A DNA stretch of 32,806 nucleotides. Source: Actinomycetes bacterium. GTDB taxonomy: Bacteria; Actinomycetota; Actinomycetes; Propionibacteriales; Nocardioidaceae. Made by a program: the position numbers and the translations under genes. The stretch covers positions 1 to 32,806 of the forward strand of contig JAEWXC010000047.1 of assembly GCA_023396115.1 (NCBI GenBank), given 5' to 3'. This document shows positions 13,692 through 20,831 of the stretch, piece by piece; position 1 is the stretch's first letter; every line of letters begins with the position of its first letter. Under the pieces are notes generated by a model. That model searched no databases and was not told the DNA's origin. It worked only from the letters and a program-made list of their open reading frames with translations.

Positions 13692-14743
13692 TGGACGAGA
13701 CACCGGTGCACGCCCCCGACGACGGCGCCCTGCTGGACCTGCTGCCCGACGGCGTCGTGGTGGCCGACGGGTCCGGCACAGTGCTGCGGGTCAACGCCGT
13801 CGCCGCCCGGATGCTCGCCGTCGACGCCGACTCCTCGGCGGGGCGCCAACTCGACGAGGTGCTCCGACTGGTCGACTCCCGCGGCTGCAGCTGGGTCGCC
13901 ACCAACACCCCCTGGACGGGACTTCCTAGTCGCAGCGGGGTACCGGAGCAGTCCTGGTCGCTGCCCAGCGGGGCCGAGGTCCTGGTCGACGCGAGCCTGC
14001 ACCGCGAACACCGTGGGGGACCGGTGCAGCGGGTCGTGGTCTGCCTGCGCGACGGGCGCTGGCGGGCGCGGTTGGACCGGGAACGCTCCGACCTCGTCGC
14101 CACCGTCGCCCACGAGCTGCGCTCGCCGCTGACCGGCGTGAAGGGGTTCGTCCAGGTGCTGCTCAACCGGTGGGACCAGCTCGCCGACGAACAGCGCAAG
14201 CTGATGCTCACCACGGTCAGCGCCGACGCGGACCGGTTGAGCCGGCTGATTGCGGAGCTGCTCGACGTGGCCCGCATCGACACCGGCCGGCTCTCCTACT
14301 ACCCCCGCCCCGTCGACCCGGTCGTCTTGGCCGAACGGGTGCTGGCCTCCGTCGGGGCCGCCACCGCCCGACCGCTGCGCCTGGACGCGACCAGCCCGGT
14401 GCCCGAGGTCCTCGCGGACCCGGACAAGTTCACCCAGGTGATCACCAACCTGGTCGAGAACGGGGTGCTGCACGGGGAGGGCACGGTCACTGTCGCCCTG
14501 GCCGGCGACGCCACCGGTGAGCACGTCGTGGTCGAGGTCGGTGACGAGGGCACCGGGATCCCGGCCGAGATGCGCAAACGGGTGTTCACGAAGTTCTGGA
14601 CGCAGGGCGGCAGCAGCGGTTCCGGGTTGGGCATGTACATCGTCGACGGGCTGGCCCGGGCGCACGGCGCCAGTGTCGAGATCGACGACGCCCCGACCGG
14701 GGGAGCCCTGGTCCGGGTCCGGTGGCCGGTCGCCACCGACTGA
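13691..14743 (+). CDS. Cytosolic PAS-domain sensor histidine kinase
   Basis: The 350-residue protein has an N-terminal PAS-like sensor (about 10-125: LLDLLPDGVVVADGSGTVLR) and then the dimerisation/phosphoacceptor helix with VAHELRSP, H141 being the phosphorylated residue. The HATPase_c domain carries an N box (QVITNLVENGVLHG), G1 (DEGTGIP) and G2 (GSSGSGLGMYI). No membrane segment is present, so it should sense a cytoplasmic cue. There is no adjacent response regulator: the next gene is a secreted protease and the nearest regulator (16156) has its own kinase. It is therefore an orphan kinase or it cross-talks. The GTG start follows from the leaderless promoter at 13678. Confidence 0.88.
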   Translation: MDETPVHAPDDGALLDLLPDGVVVADGSGTVLRVNAVAARMLAVDADSSAGRQLDEVLRLVDSRGCSWVATNTPWTGLPSRSGVPEQSWSLPSGAEVLVDASLHREHRGGPVQRVVVCLRDGRWRARLDRERSDLVATVAHELRSPLTGVKGFVQVLLNRWDQLADEQRKLMLTTVSADADRLSRLIAELLDVARIDTGRLSYYPRPVDPVVLAERVLASVGAATARPLRLDATSPVPEVLADPDKFTQVITNLVENGVLHGEGTVTVALAGDATGEHVVVEVGDEGTGIPAEMRKRVFTKFWTQGGSSGSGLGMYIVDGLARAHGASVEIDDAPTGGALVRVRWPVATD

Positions 14744-14874
14744 CCCCCACGCACCCCGTGAGGCGACTGCCCCACCGGGTTGCGGCGAACGCGGGACGGG
14801 TCCGTACCCGGTGCGGTAGAACTCGCGGGAACCCGCGCCGTCCGGTCGTGGACCGAGCAGCGGCAGGAGGTGCC

Positions 14875-16008
14875 ATGCGTGACCCGGCCCGCCGGTGCAC
14901 GGCGGTCCTCGCGTGGGTGGTGCCGCTCGTCGCCTGCCTGCTCATCGGCCCGGTCACCGCCGGCCCCGCACCGTCCGACGCCGTGGCCGCCCTCCCGCCA
15001 GGCACCCAGTCGGCCGTCCCCACCCCGCGGCAGCACACCGCCGTGGAGTCCCGGGTGGACCCCGCCTCGGTGACCACGGCCCGCAGAGCGCGCGGCACCG
15101 TCCGCGCGCCCCGCACGGTCGACCCTCGCGCCCGGTACACCGTGGTGGCCACCGTGCCGTGGCACGCCCGTGCGCGCCGGGCCCGCACGGTCCTGGTCCA
15201 GGTGCGCACCGGCTCCCGCTGGCGCACCGTCCGGGTCGCGCGGACCGGTCGGGTGCGACGGGTCACCAGCCTGCACACGGCACCCTCCACGGGCACCGTC
15301 GCGCACCGCTACGTCGCCCGCCGCTTCCGCGGTCTGCCGCGCTACGTGTCCCCGGTGGCCACTGTGAGCGTGCGCACCCTGACCACGCCACCGCCCCCGG
15401 CCTGGGACCCGTCCGAGGCGCCGCCCCCGACCCCGGCCGCGGGCGACGCCGAGGACTGGGCGCTGCTCGGCGACCGAGCCGCCCGGTGGAACCCGTGCCG
15501 CGTGGTGCGGTGGAGCTACCGGGGCGCCGGGTCCTACCCCGGCTCGTTCGAGCACGTCCAGCGGTGGGTGGCCCGGGTCGCCGGCGCCACCGGGCTGCGC
15601 TTCCGCCACGTCGGCTCCAGCGACCTGAGCCCCTCGGCCCAGCAGGAGGCCGAGGGGGTCGACCTGCAGATCGGGTGGGAACCCGGTGATGCGTTCGGCC
15701 TCCAGGTGGCCGGCACCACCCACGTGTGGTCGGTGGACACCGAACCCGGCCGGGACGCCGAGATCGTCGCGGCCTACGTCTCGCTGAACCTCGACATCCC
15801 CGCGCTGCTGCCCCAGCTCGACGCGGCTGCCGGGGAGAAGACCACCGGCCAGCTGTTCGGCCACGAACTGATGCACGCCGTCGGCCTGGGGCACGCCCGC
15901 CGCGACGACCAGCTGATGTACTGGATGATCACCGCCAATGCCCGCCGTTTCGGAGCCGGCGACCTGGCCGGGTTGCGTCGGGTCGGGGCGTTGAACCCGT
16001 GCTTCTGA
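14875..16008 (+). CDS. Secreted matrixin-like zinc metalloprotease
   Basis: The 377-residue protein has an N-terminal signal peptide (positive MRDPARRC, hydrophobic AVLAWVVPLVACLLIGPVTA). An Arg-rich beta region (about 60-170) with repeated TVRV/ARR strands follows, then a Pro-rich linker (PPPPAWDPSEAPPPTPAAG). The C-terminal metzincin domain has the zinc signature HELMHAVGLGH at 330-340 (three His ligands, Glu331 catalytic), and M348 in DDQLMYWM is a plausible Met-turn. The sequence shows a secreted zinc peptidase; the substrate is unknown. ATG 14875 is supported by AGGAGG at 14865-14870. A short hairpin (CGCGGG/CCCGCG, 14824-14837) lies in its upstream region. It may belong functionally with the kinases on either side. 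Confidence 0.85.
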   Translation: MRDPARRCTAVLAWVVPLVACLLIGPVTAGPAPSDAVAALPPGTQSAVPTPRQHTAVESRVDPASVTTARRARGTVRAPRTVDPRARYTVVATVPWHARARRARTVLVQVRTGSRWRTVRVARTGRVRRVTSLHTAPSTGTVAHRYVARRFRGLPRYVSPVATVSVRTLTTPPPPAWDPSEAPPPTPAAGDAEDWALLGDRAARWNPCRVVRWSYRGAGSYPGSFEHVQRWVARVAGATGLRFRHVGSSDLSPSAQQEAEGVDLQIGWEPGDAFGLQVAGTTHVWSVDTEPGRDAEIVAAYVSLNLDIPALLPQLDAAAGEKTTGQLFGHELMHAVGLGHARRDDQLMYWMITANARRFGAGDLAGLRRVGALNPCF

Positions 16009-16091
16009 GGCGCCCTGCTGAGCCGCCGCAGCCCGACCGGGAACCCCGCCGCGTGACCAGGCCCGCCGCAGCGTGGCGCGCACCCGGGAAC

Positions 16092-16110
16092 ATCTCCACG
16101 GAATCTCCAC
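16092..16110 (+). promoter_or_regulatory. Direct repeat, candidate OmpR/PhoB-type response-regulator site
   Basis: ATCTCCAC occurs at 16092-16099 and again at 16103-16110, exactly 11 bp apart. Tandem direct repeats with 11-bp spacing are the usual binding site of OmpR/PhoB-family dimers. The site is 34 bp upstream of the -10 element of the response-regulator gene, suggesting autoregulation. Confidence 0.5.
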
Positions 16111-16143
16111 ACGTCGACCACCCGATCCGACCACCGGCGTTCC

Positions 16144-16156
16144 TAGGCTCGTCCCA
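16144..16156 (+). promoter_or_regulatory. Leaderless promoter of the response-regulator gene
   Basis: TAGGCT at 16144-16149 is followed by six nucleotides and ATG at 16156, with no ribosome binding site. It is the apparent promoter of the two-component pair. Confidence 0.6.
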
Positions 16157-16863
16157 TGGATGAGGCACAGCACGGCCCGCGGGTTCTCGTGGTCGAGGAC
16201 GACCGCACGATCAACGACGCCCTGACCGACCGCCTGGTGGCCGAGGGCTACCGGGTCGACCAGGTCTTCGACGGCCCCAGCGCCCTGACCCGCGCGGCCG
16301 AGCAGGCACCGGACGTGGTGGTGCTGGACGTGATGCTGCCGGGCCTGGACGGTCACGAGGTGTGCCGTCGCCTGCAGGGGGAGCGGCCGGTCCCGGTCCT
16401 GATGCTGACCGCCCGCGACTCCGAAACCGACCTGCTCGTGGGTCTCGGGATCGGGGCCGACGACTACCTCACCAAGCCGTTCCGGATGCGCGAGGTCGTC
16501 GCCCGCGTGGCTGCCCTGCTCCGTCGCGTCGAGCGGGCCCGGGACCTGGTCGACGCCGCCACCCCCGGGGACGGGGTGCTGCGCGCCGGTGGGCTCGAGG
16601 TCGACACCACCGCGCACCGGGTCCGCGCGGACGGCCAGGAGATCCACCTGACCGCCACCGAGTTCGCCTTGCTGGCCCACCTGGCCGCCGAACCCGGCCG
16701 GGTGCACACCCGCGACCAGCTGATGGCGGCGGTGTGGGGCTGGGGCGAGGCCACCGGTGGGCGGACCGTCGACAGCCACGTGAAGGCGCTGCGGGCCAAG
16801 CTCGGCAGCCACCTGATCCGCACCGTCCACGGTGTCGGCTACGCGCTGGAGGTGACCGCATGA
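16156..16863 (+). CDS. OmpR/PhoB-family response regulator
   Basis: The 235-residue regulator has a receiver domain (about 8-122) with the acidic pair E14-D15-D16, phosphoacceptor D58 in VVVLDVMLPGLDG, and the conserved Lys in YLTKPF. The C-terminal winged-helix domain (about 135-233) has LTATEFALLAHLAAEPGRVH, the recognition-helix stretch GGRTVDSHVKALRAKLG and the closing VHGVGYALE. It should be phosphorylated by the kinase encoded next, whose ATG overlaps this stop codon (ATGA, 16860-16863). The regulon is unknown. The 11-bp direct repeat at 16092-16110 upstream is a likely target, giving autoregulation. Confidence 0.95.
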   Translation: MDEAQHGPRVLVVEDDRTINDALTDRLVAEGYRVDQVFDGPSALTRAAEQAPDVVVLDVMLPGLDGHEVCRRLQGERPVPVLMLTARDSETDLLVGLGIGADDYLTKPFRMREVVARVAALLRRVERARDLVDAATPGDGVLRAGGLEVDTTAHRVRADGQEIHLTATEFALLAHLAAEPGRVHTRDQLMAAVWGWGEATGGRTVDSHVKALRAKLGSHLIRTVHGVGYALEVTA

Positions 16864-19508
16864 GCGCGCCCCTGGTCCCCGGCCCCCTGGACGGGGTCGG
16901 CAGCATCAAGCTCAAGCTCGGGGCGCTGGTCGCGGTCTCGGTCCTGGTCGCCGTCGCGATGGTCAGCCTGGGCGAGCTGGGCGGGGTCCCGTGGTGGCTG
17001 ACCGCACCGGTCTCGGTGGGGTTGGCGCTGGCCGTCACCCAGGTCCTGGCCCGCGGCATGGTGGCGCCGCTGACGCAGATGGCCGACGTCGCCAGCCGGA
17101 TGTCGGCCGGCGACCTCAGCGGGCGGGTGCACAGCACCGCGGCCGACGAGGTCGGACAGCTGGCGCGGGCGTTCAACCGGATGGCCGCGGACCTGTCCCG
17201 GGTCGACGCGGAACGGCGTGACCTGATCGCCGTGGTCTCCCACGAGCTGCGCACCCCGTTGGCGGCGATGACCGCGGTGCTGGAGAACCTGGCCGACGGG
17301 GTCGTGCCGTCCGACGGGCCGCACCTTGCCGTCGCGCTGGAGCGGGCCGAACGGCTCCGCGACCTCGTCGAGGACCTGCTCGCCCTGTCCCGGCTGGAGG
17401 CCGGTGCCGTCGAGCTCGCCACCGAGCAGGTCGACCTGCCGGACCTGGTCGAGGCCTGTGGCCGGGAGGTCGAGGCCGGTGGCCGCACCACCGAGGTCCG
17501 CCACGAGCTGCGGCCCGACCTGCGGGTCGCCGCCGACCCGCGCCGGCTGCGCCAGCTGCTGGTCAACCTGCTCGACAACGCCACCCGGCACGCCCCGGTC
17601 GGCACCCCTGTCCTGGTCCGCGGTGACGTGGCGGGCTCGGGGGAGTGGTGGCTGGAGGTCGTGGACCACGGTCCCGGTGTGCCCGCTGACCGGCGGGAGG
17701 CGGTCTTCGAACGCTTCGGGACCGACGCCGGGGGTGGCACCGGCCTGGGCCTGGCGATCTCGCGGTGGGTGGCCCGGCTGCACGGCGGCACCCTGGTGCT
17801 CGCCGAGCCGGCCGACGGCGAGGGTGCCGTGCTCCGCCTGGACGTGCCTCCCACCACACCCGGGCCGCTGACGGCGGACGAGCGGGCCGTCGCCGCCCGC
17901 GCGACCAGCACCCCGGGTCCCGGCACGAGCGCCGTGACTGCGCCGCCGGCCACCAGCACCCGAGTGACGTCCGCCGCTCCCCACGAAGCACCCCGAGCAG
18001 CACCCCAGACCGGCCCGTCCGTCCCCTCCGGCCCGGTGCCGGCCGGCATTCTGGGGAGCTTCTGGCCCGAGCCACCCGGCCTCTCCAGCACCCGCCCGGT
18101 GCTGGCCACCGCCGGGGTGGGGCTGCTGGCCGCCCTCGTCCTCGGGTTCGAGGGCCCCGGACTCTCCTGGGGTCTGGTCCTGGCCGCTGCCGGTGCCGTG
18201 GCCTGGTGGTTCGCCCGCGACCGGTTCCACCCGTTCACCCTCGCCTGCACCGCGTTGGCCGCCCTGCTGGTGCTGCCCACCTTCCTGCTCGAGGGGGAGG
18301 GGTACGCGATCCTCGGCATCCTCGGCGCCGCGGCCGTCTTCCTCTGTGGCCTGACCGGCGTGCGCAACGTGGTGGCCGTCTACCTCTCCGGGATGGCCTG
18401 GGTGCTGGCTCCGTTCCGCGGGTTCGCGTGGTTCGTCCCCGTGCTGCGCCGCCCCGGCAGGTCGGCGCACGCCGCGGCGTGGGGTCGGACCCTGCTCTTC
18501 CTGGCCCTGGGCCTGCTGGTCTTCGGCACCCTGCTGATCTCCGCCGATCCGGTCCTGGGGACCTGGCTGGGCCACCTGGTCCCCGACGTCACCCTCGGGA
18601 CCGGGGTGGCCCGGATCTTCGTGGGCTGCGCCGTCTTCGGCCTCACCCTGGCCGGCGTCTACGTCGGGGTGAACCCGCCGCTGGTCAACTCCGACGCCGG
18701 TCCGCACGGCAAGCCCCTGCGCCGCTTCGAGTGGCTGGTCCCGGTGCTCGGTGTGGTCACCGTCTTCGCGCTGTTCATCCTCGCCCAGGCGGCCGCCCTC
18801 TTCGGGGGCCACGACTACGTGGCCCGCACCGCCGGGCTCACCTACGCCGACTACGTGCACCAGGGCTTCGGCCAGATGGTGGTGGCCAGCGTGCTGACCC
18901 TGGTCGTCTTCTGGGCGGCGTCGCGCCGAGCCTCGGCTGACGACCGGGGCTGGCTGCTCGGCAGCCTCGGCGCCCTGGGCGTGCTGGCGCTGCTCGTCGT
19001 GGTGTCGGCGCTGCTGCGGATGGCCGCCTACGCCGACGCCTACGGCTTCACCGTGCTCCGGCTCAACGTGGCGGTCTTCGAGGGCTGGGTGGGGTTCCTG
19101 CTGCTGGCGGTGCTCGTGCTGGGCGCCCTGCGCCGCGGCCGCTGGCTGGCCCGGGTGGGGGTCCTCTCCGGCGCGGCCACGCTGGCCGGCCTACTGCTGC
19201 TCAACCCCGCCGGCTGGGTGGCCGGGCACAACATCGACCGGGCCGAACGGACCGGCACCGTCGACGCCTTCTACCTCTCCGAGCTGGGCCTCGACGCCTC
19301 GGGAGCAGTCGCCGCCCGGTGGGGCGACGACGTCGCCCGGTGCCTGGCCAGCGGCAGCCGGACAGGCACCACCTGGCGCGAGTGGAACCTCGCGACGTTC
19401 CGTGCCGAACGACGCCTCGGACCGTTGGGCCAGCGCTGGCAGGAGCCCGCCACCTGCCTGCCGGCGGGAACCGTGGACAGCTCCGAGGTGCAGGTCTACG
19501 GACCGTGA
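16860..19508 (+). CDS. Sensor histidine kinase fused to a DUF4173-like multi-spanning membrane domain
   Basis: The 882-residue protein has two halves. Residues 1-335 are a classical kinase: two membrane helices (about 19-37 and 45-64), a HAMP linker (about 65-115), VVSHELRTP with H128, N box LLVNLLDNATRH, G1 DHGPGVP and G2 GGGTGLGLAI. After a Pro/Thr/Ala-rich linker (about 335-400), residues 412-815 hold roughly ten hydrophobic segments with TYADYVHQGFGQMVVASVL, typical of the DUF4153/DUF4173 membrane family. A C-terminal soluble tail of about 90 residues follows. The membrane half lies downstream of the kinase, so it is an output partner or an added sensor, not a usual extracytoplasmic sensor. 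Translation is coupled to the response regulator. Function of the fused part is unknown. Confidence 0.88.
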   Translation: MSAPLVPGPLDGVGSIKLKLGALVAVSVLVAVAMVSLGELGGVPWWLTAPVSVGLALAVTQVLARGMVAPLTQMADVASRMSAGDLSGRVHSTAADEVGQLARAFNRMAADLSRVDAERRDLIAVVSHELRTPLAAMTAVLENLADGVVPSDGPHLAVALERAERLRDLVEDLLALSRLEAGAVELATEQVDLPDLVEACGREVEAGGRTTEVRHELRPDLRVAADPRRLRQLLVNLLDNATRHAPVGTPVLVRGDVAGSGEWWLEVVDHGPGVPADRREAVFERFGTDAGGGTGLGLAISRWVARLHGGTLVLAEPADGEGAVLRLDVPPTTPGPLTADERAVAARATSTPGPGTSAVTAPPATSTRVTSAAPHEAPRAAPQTGPSVPSGPVPAGILGSFWPEPPGLSSTRPVLATAGVGLLAALVLGFEGPGLSWGLVLAAAGAVAWWFARDRFHPFTLACTALAALLVLPTFLLEGEGYAILGILGAAAVFLCGLTGVRNVVAVYLSGMAWVLAPFRGFAWFVPVLRRPGRSAHAAAWGRTLLFLALGLLVFGTLLISADPVLGTWLGHLVPDVTLGTGVARIFVGCAVFGLTLAGVYVGVNPPLVNSDAGPHGKPLRRFEWLVPVLGVVTVFALFILAQAAALFGGHDYVARTAGLTYADYVHQGFGQMVVASVLTLVVFWAASRRASADDRGWLLGSLGALGVLALLVVVSALLRMAAYADAYGFTVLRLNVAVFEGWVGFLLLAVLVLGALRRGRWLARVGVLSGAATLAGLLLLNPAGWVAGHNIDRAERTGTVDAFYLSELGLDASGAVAARWGDDVARCLASGSRTGTTWREWNLATFRAERRLGPLGQRWQEPATCLPAGTVDSSEVQVYGP

Positions 19509-19531
19509 CCGGGCCCGGGGCCGGAGGGGCG

Positions 19532-19544
19532 TACCATGGGCACA
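19532..19544 (+). promoter_or_regulatory. Distal pheS promoter (P1), candidate
   Basis: TACCAT at 19532-19537 matches TANNNT and is followed after six nucleotides by ATG 19544. It would start a leaderless message that opens with the 18-codon leader ORF. No clear -35 element is seen. Confidence 0.45.
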
Positions 19545-19600
19545 TGACCGGCGCGCTGCGATTTAGTGGCCCCGGACCCCACAACGGTCCGGGGGCCTGA
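19544..19600 (+). CDS. Candidate 18-aa leader peptide upstream of pheS
   Basis: The frame ATG 19544 to TGA 19598-19600 encodes MTGALRFSGPGPHNGPGA. It sits 6 nt after a TANNNT element, the leaderless spacing seen elsewhere in this window. Codon 7 is a phenylalanine codon TTT, which is rare in DNA this GC-rich. The second half of the frame forms a strong hairpin (19568-19597). The position upstream of phenylalanyl-tRNA synthetase suggests an attenuation leader, but a single Phe codon is weak support. The frame could equally be incidental to a terminator hairpin. Confidence 0.35.
   Translation: MTGALRFSGPGPHNGPGA
19568..19597 (+). terminator. Strong hairpin between the kinase gene and pheS (terminator or attenuator)
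   Basis: GGCCCCGGACC (19568-19578), a 7-nt loop and GGTCCGGGGGCC (19586-19597) form an 11-bp stem with one bulged G. There is no T-tract. It lies 60 bp after the kinase-DUF4173 stop and could end that operon. A second copy of the 3' arm (GGTCCGGGGG, 19647-19656) offers a competing partner for the 5' arm, as in an attenuator. Confidence 0.5.
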
Positions 19601-19678
19601 GAGCGCACCCCGACGGGGGAAGTCCAGCAGGTCACCGACGCCGCAGGGTCCGGGGGAGAAGCGCTCCGCCCACCCACC

Positions 19679-19692
19679 TAGAATCGCGGCGT
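19679..19692 (+). promoter_or_regulatory. Proximal pheS promoter (P2)
   Basis: TAGAAT at 19679-19684 is a near-ideal actinobacterial -10 element; transcription would begin at about 19691. That leaves a short leader with the Shine-Dalgarno stretch GGAAAGGGAG before the pheS ATG at 19720. Confidence 0.55.
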
Positions 19693-19719
19693 CCCATGAC
19701 GTCCGCTGGAAAGGGAGCC

Positions 19720-20817
19720 ATGTCCGGCCCCAACACCGACTACGACCCTGTCGAGGTCACCCCGCTGAAGGCCGAGCAGGTCGAGGCGATGCGCGACGCC
19801 GCGCTCGCCGCCATCGAGGCCGCAGGCGACCTCGAGGAGCTCAAGAGGGCCCGCCTGGACCACGCCGGGGACCGCTCCCCGCTGGCCCTGGCCAACCGTG
19901 AGATCGGCGCCCTGCCGCCGCAGGCCCGCAAGGAGGCCGGCGCCCGCGTCGGCCAGGCGCGCGGCGCGGTCAACAAGGCGCTCGCTGCCCGGACCGCCGT
20001 GCTCGAGGCCGAGCACGAGGAGCGGATGCTCGTCACCGAGACTGTCGACGTGACCCTGCCGACCACCCGGCGTCGTCGCGGGTCGCGGCACCCGTTGACC
20101 CTGCAGTCCGAGGTCATCGCCGACATCTTCACCGCCATGGGCTGGGAGATCGCCGAGGGCCCGGTCGTCGAGGCCGAGTGGCTCAACTTCGACGCCCTCA
20201 ACCTGGGGGCCGACCACCCGGCCCGCACCATGCAGGACACCTTCTGGACGGTCCCGGCCGAGAGCAACGTGGTGCTGCGCACCCACACCTCGCCGGTCCA
20301 GGCCCGCACCATGCTGACCCGGAAGCCGCCGATCTACGTCGCCTGCCCGGGGCGGGTCTTCCGCACCGACGAGTACGACGCCACGCACAGCCCGATGTTC
20401 CACCAGGTCGAGGGTCTGGTGGTCGACGAGGGCATCACCATGGCGCACCTCAAGGGCGCCCTGGACCACCTGGCCACCCAGCTCTACGGCGAGGGGATCA
20501 CCACCCGGTTCCGCCCCTCCTACTTCCCGTTCACCGAGCCGAGCGCCGAGGTCGACCTGCGCTGCTTCGTGTGCCGTGGGGTCGATTCCGACTCCTGCCG
20601 CACCTGCCGGGGCGAGGGCTGGATCGAGTGGGGCGGCTGCGGCGTGGTCAACCCGCGCGTCCTGGTCGCCTGCGGCATCGACCCCGAGGTCTACTCCGGG
20701 TTCGCGTTCGGCTTCGGCATCGACCGCACGTTCATGTTCCGCCACGGGCTGGAGGACCTGCGCCCCCTCTTCGAGGGCGACGTCCGGTTCAGCTCCGCCT
20801 TCGGCACCGAGATCTGA
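19720..20817 (+). CDS. pheS: Phenylalanyl-tRNA synthetase alpha subunit
   Basis: PheS is the catalytic subunit of the heterotetrameric class II synthetase that charges tRNA-Phe. The 365-residue protein has an N-terminal coiled coil (about 15-100, ALAAIEAAGDLEELKRARLD) that contacts tRNA. Class II motif 2 is RVFRTDEYDATHSPMFHQVEG; the Phe-binding and motif 3 region is WGGCGVVNPRVL and GFAFGFGIDRTFMFRHG. A cysteine cluster (RCFVCRGVDSDSCRTCRG, C-x2-C-x8-C-x2-C) lies between them; a similar cluster is common in actinobacterial PheS and probably binds zinc. ATG 19720 is chosen over ATG 19696 because of GGAAAGGGAG just upstream and the family-like N-terminus MSGPNTDYDPVEV. pheT follows 14 bp later. 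Confidence 0.96.
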   Translation: MSGPNTDYDPVEVTPLKAEQVEAMRDAALAAIEAAGDLEELKRARLDHAGDRSPLALANREIGALPPQARKEAGARVGQARGAVNKALAARTAVLEAEHEERMLVTETVDVTLPTTRRRRGSRHPLTLQSEVIADIFTAMGWEIAEGPVVEAEWLNFDALNLGADHPARTMQDTFWTVPAESNVVLRTHTSPVQARTMLTRKPPIYVACPGRVFRTDEYDATHSPMFHQVEGLVVDEGITMAHLKGALDHLATQLYGEGITTRFRPSYFPFTEPSAEVDLRCFVCRGVDSDSCRTCRGEGWIEWGGCGVVNPRVLVACGIDPEVYSGFAFGFGIDRTFMFRHGLEDLRPLFEGDVRFSSAFGTEI

Positions 20818-20831
20818 GAGGAGAGACGACG

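Noticed and set aside
13619..14665. N-terminal extension of the HD-domain protein
   Set aside because: It is antisense to the PAS kinase gene, and the family-like N-terminus begins at the GTG at 13618.
14299..16830. Long minus-strand open frame (843 codons) across the kinase, protease and regulator genes
   Set aside because: It is antisense to three intact genes and has no recognisable domain; it is a GC-rich shadow.
19696..19719. pheS start at ATG 19696
   Set aside because: The ATG at 19720 has a good GGAAAGGGAG binding site and matches the family N-terminus; the upstream codons look like leader sequence.
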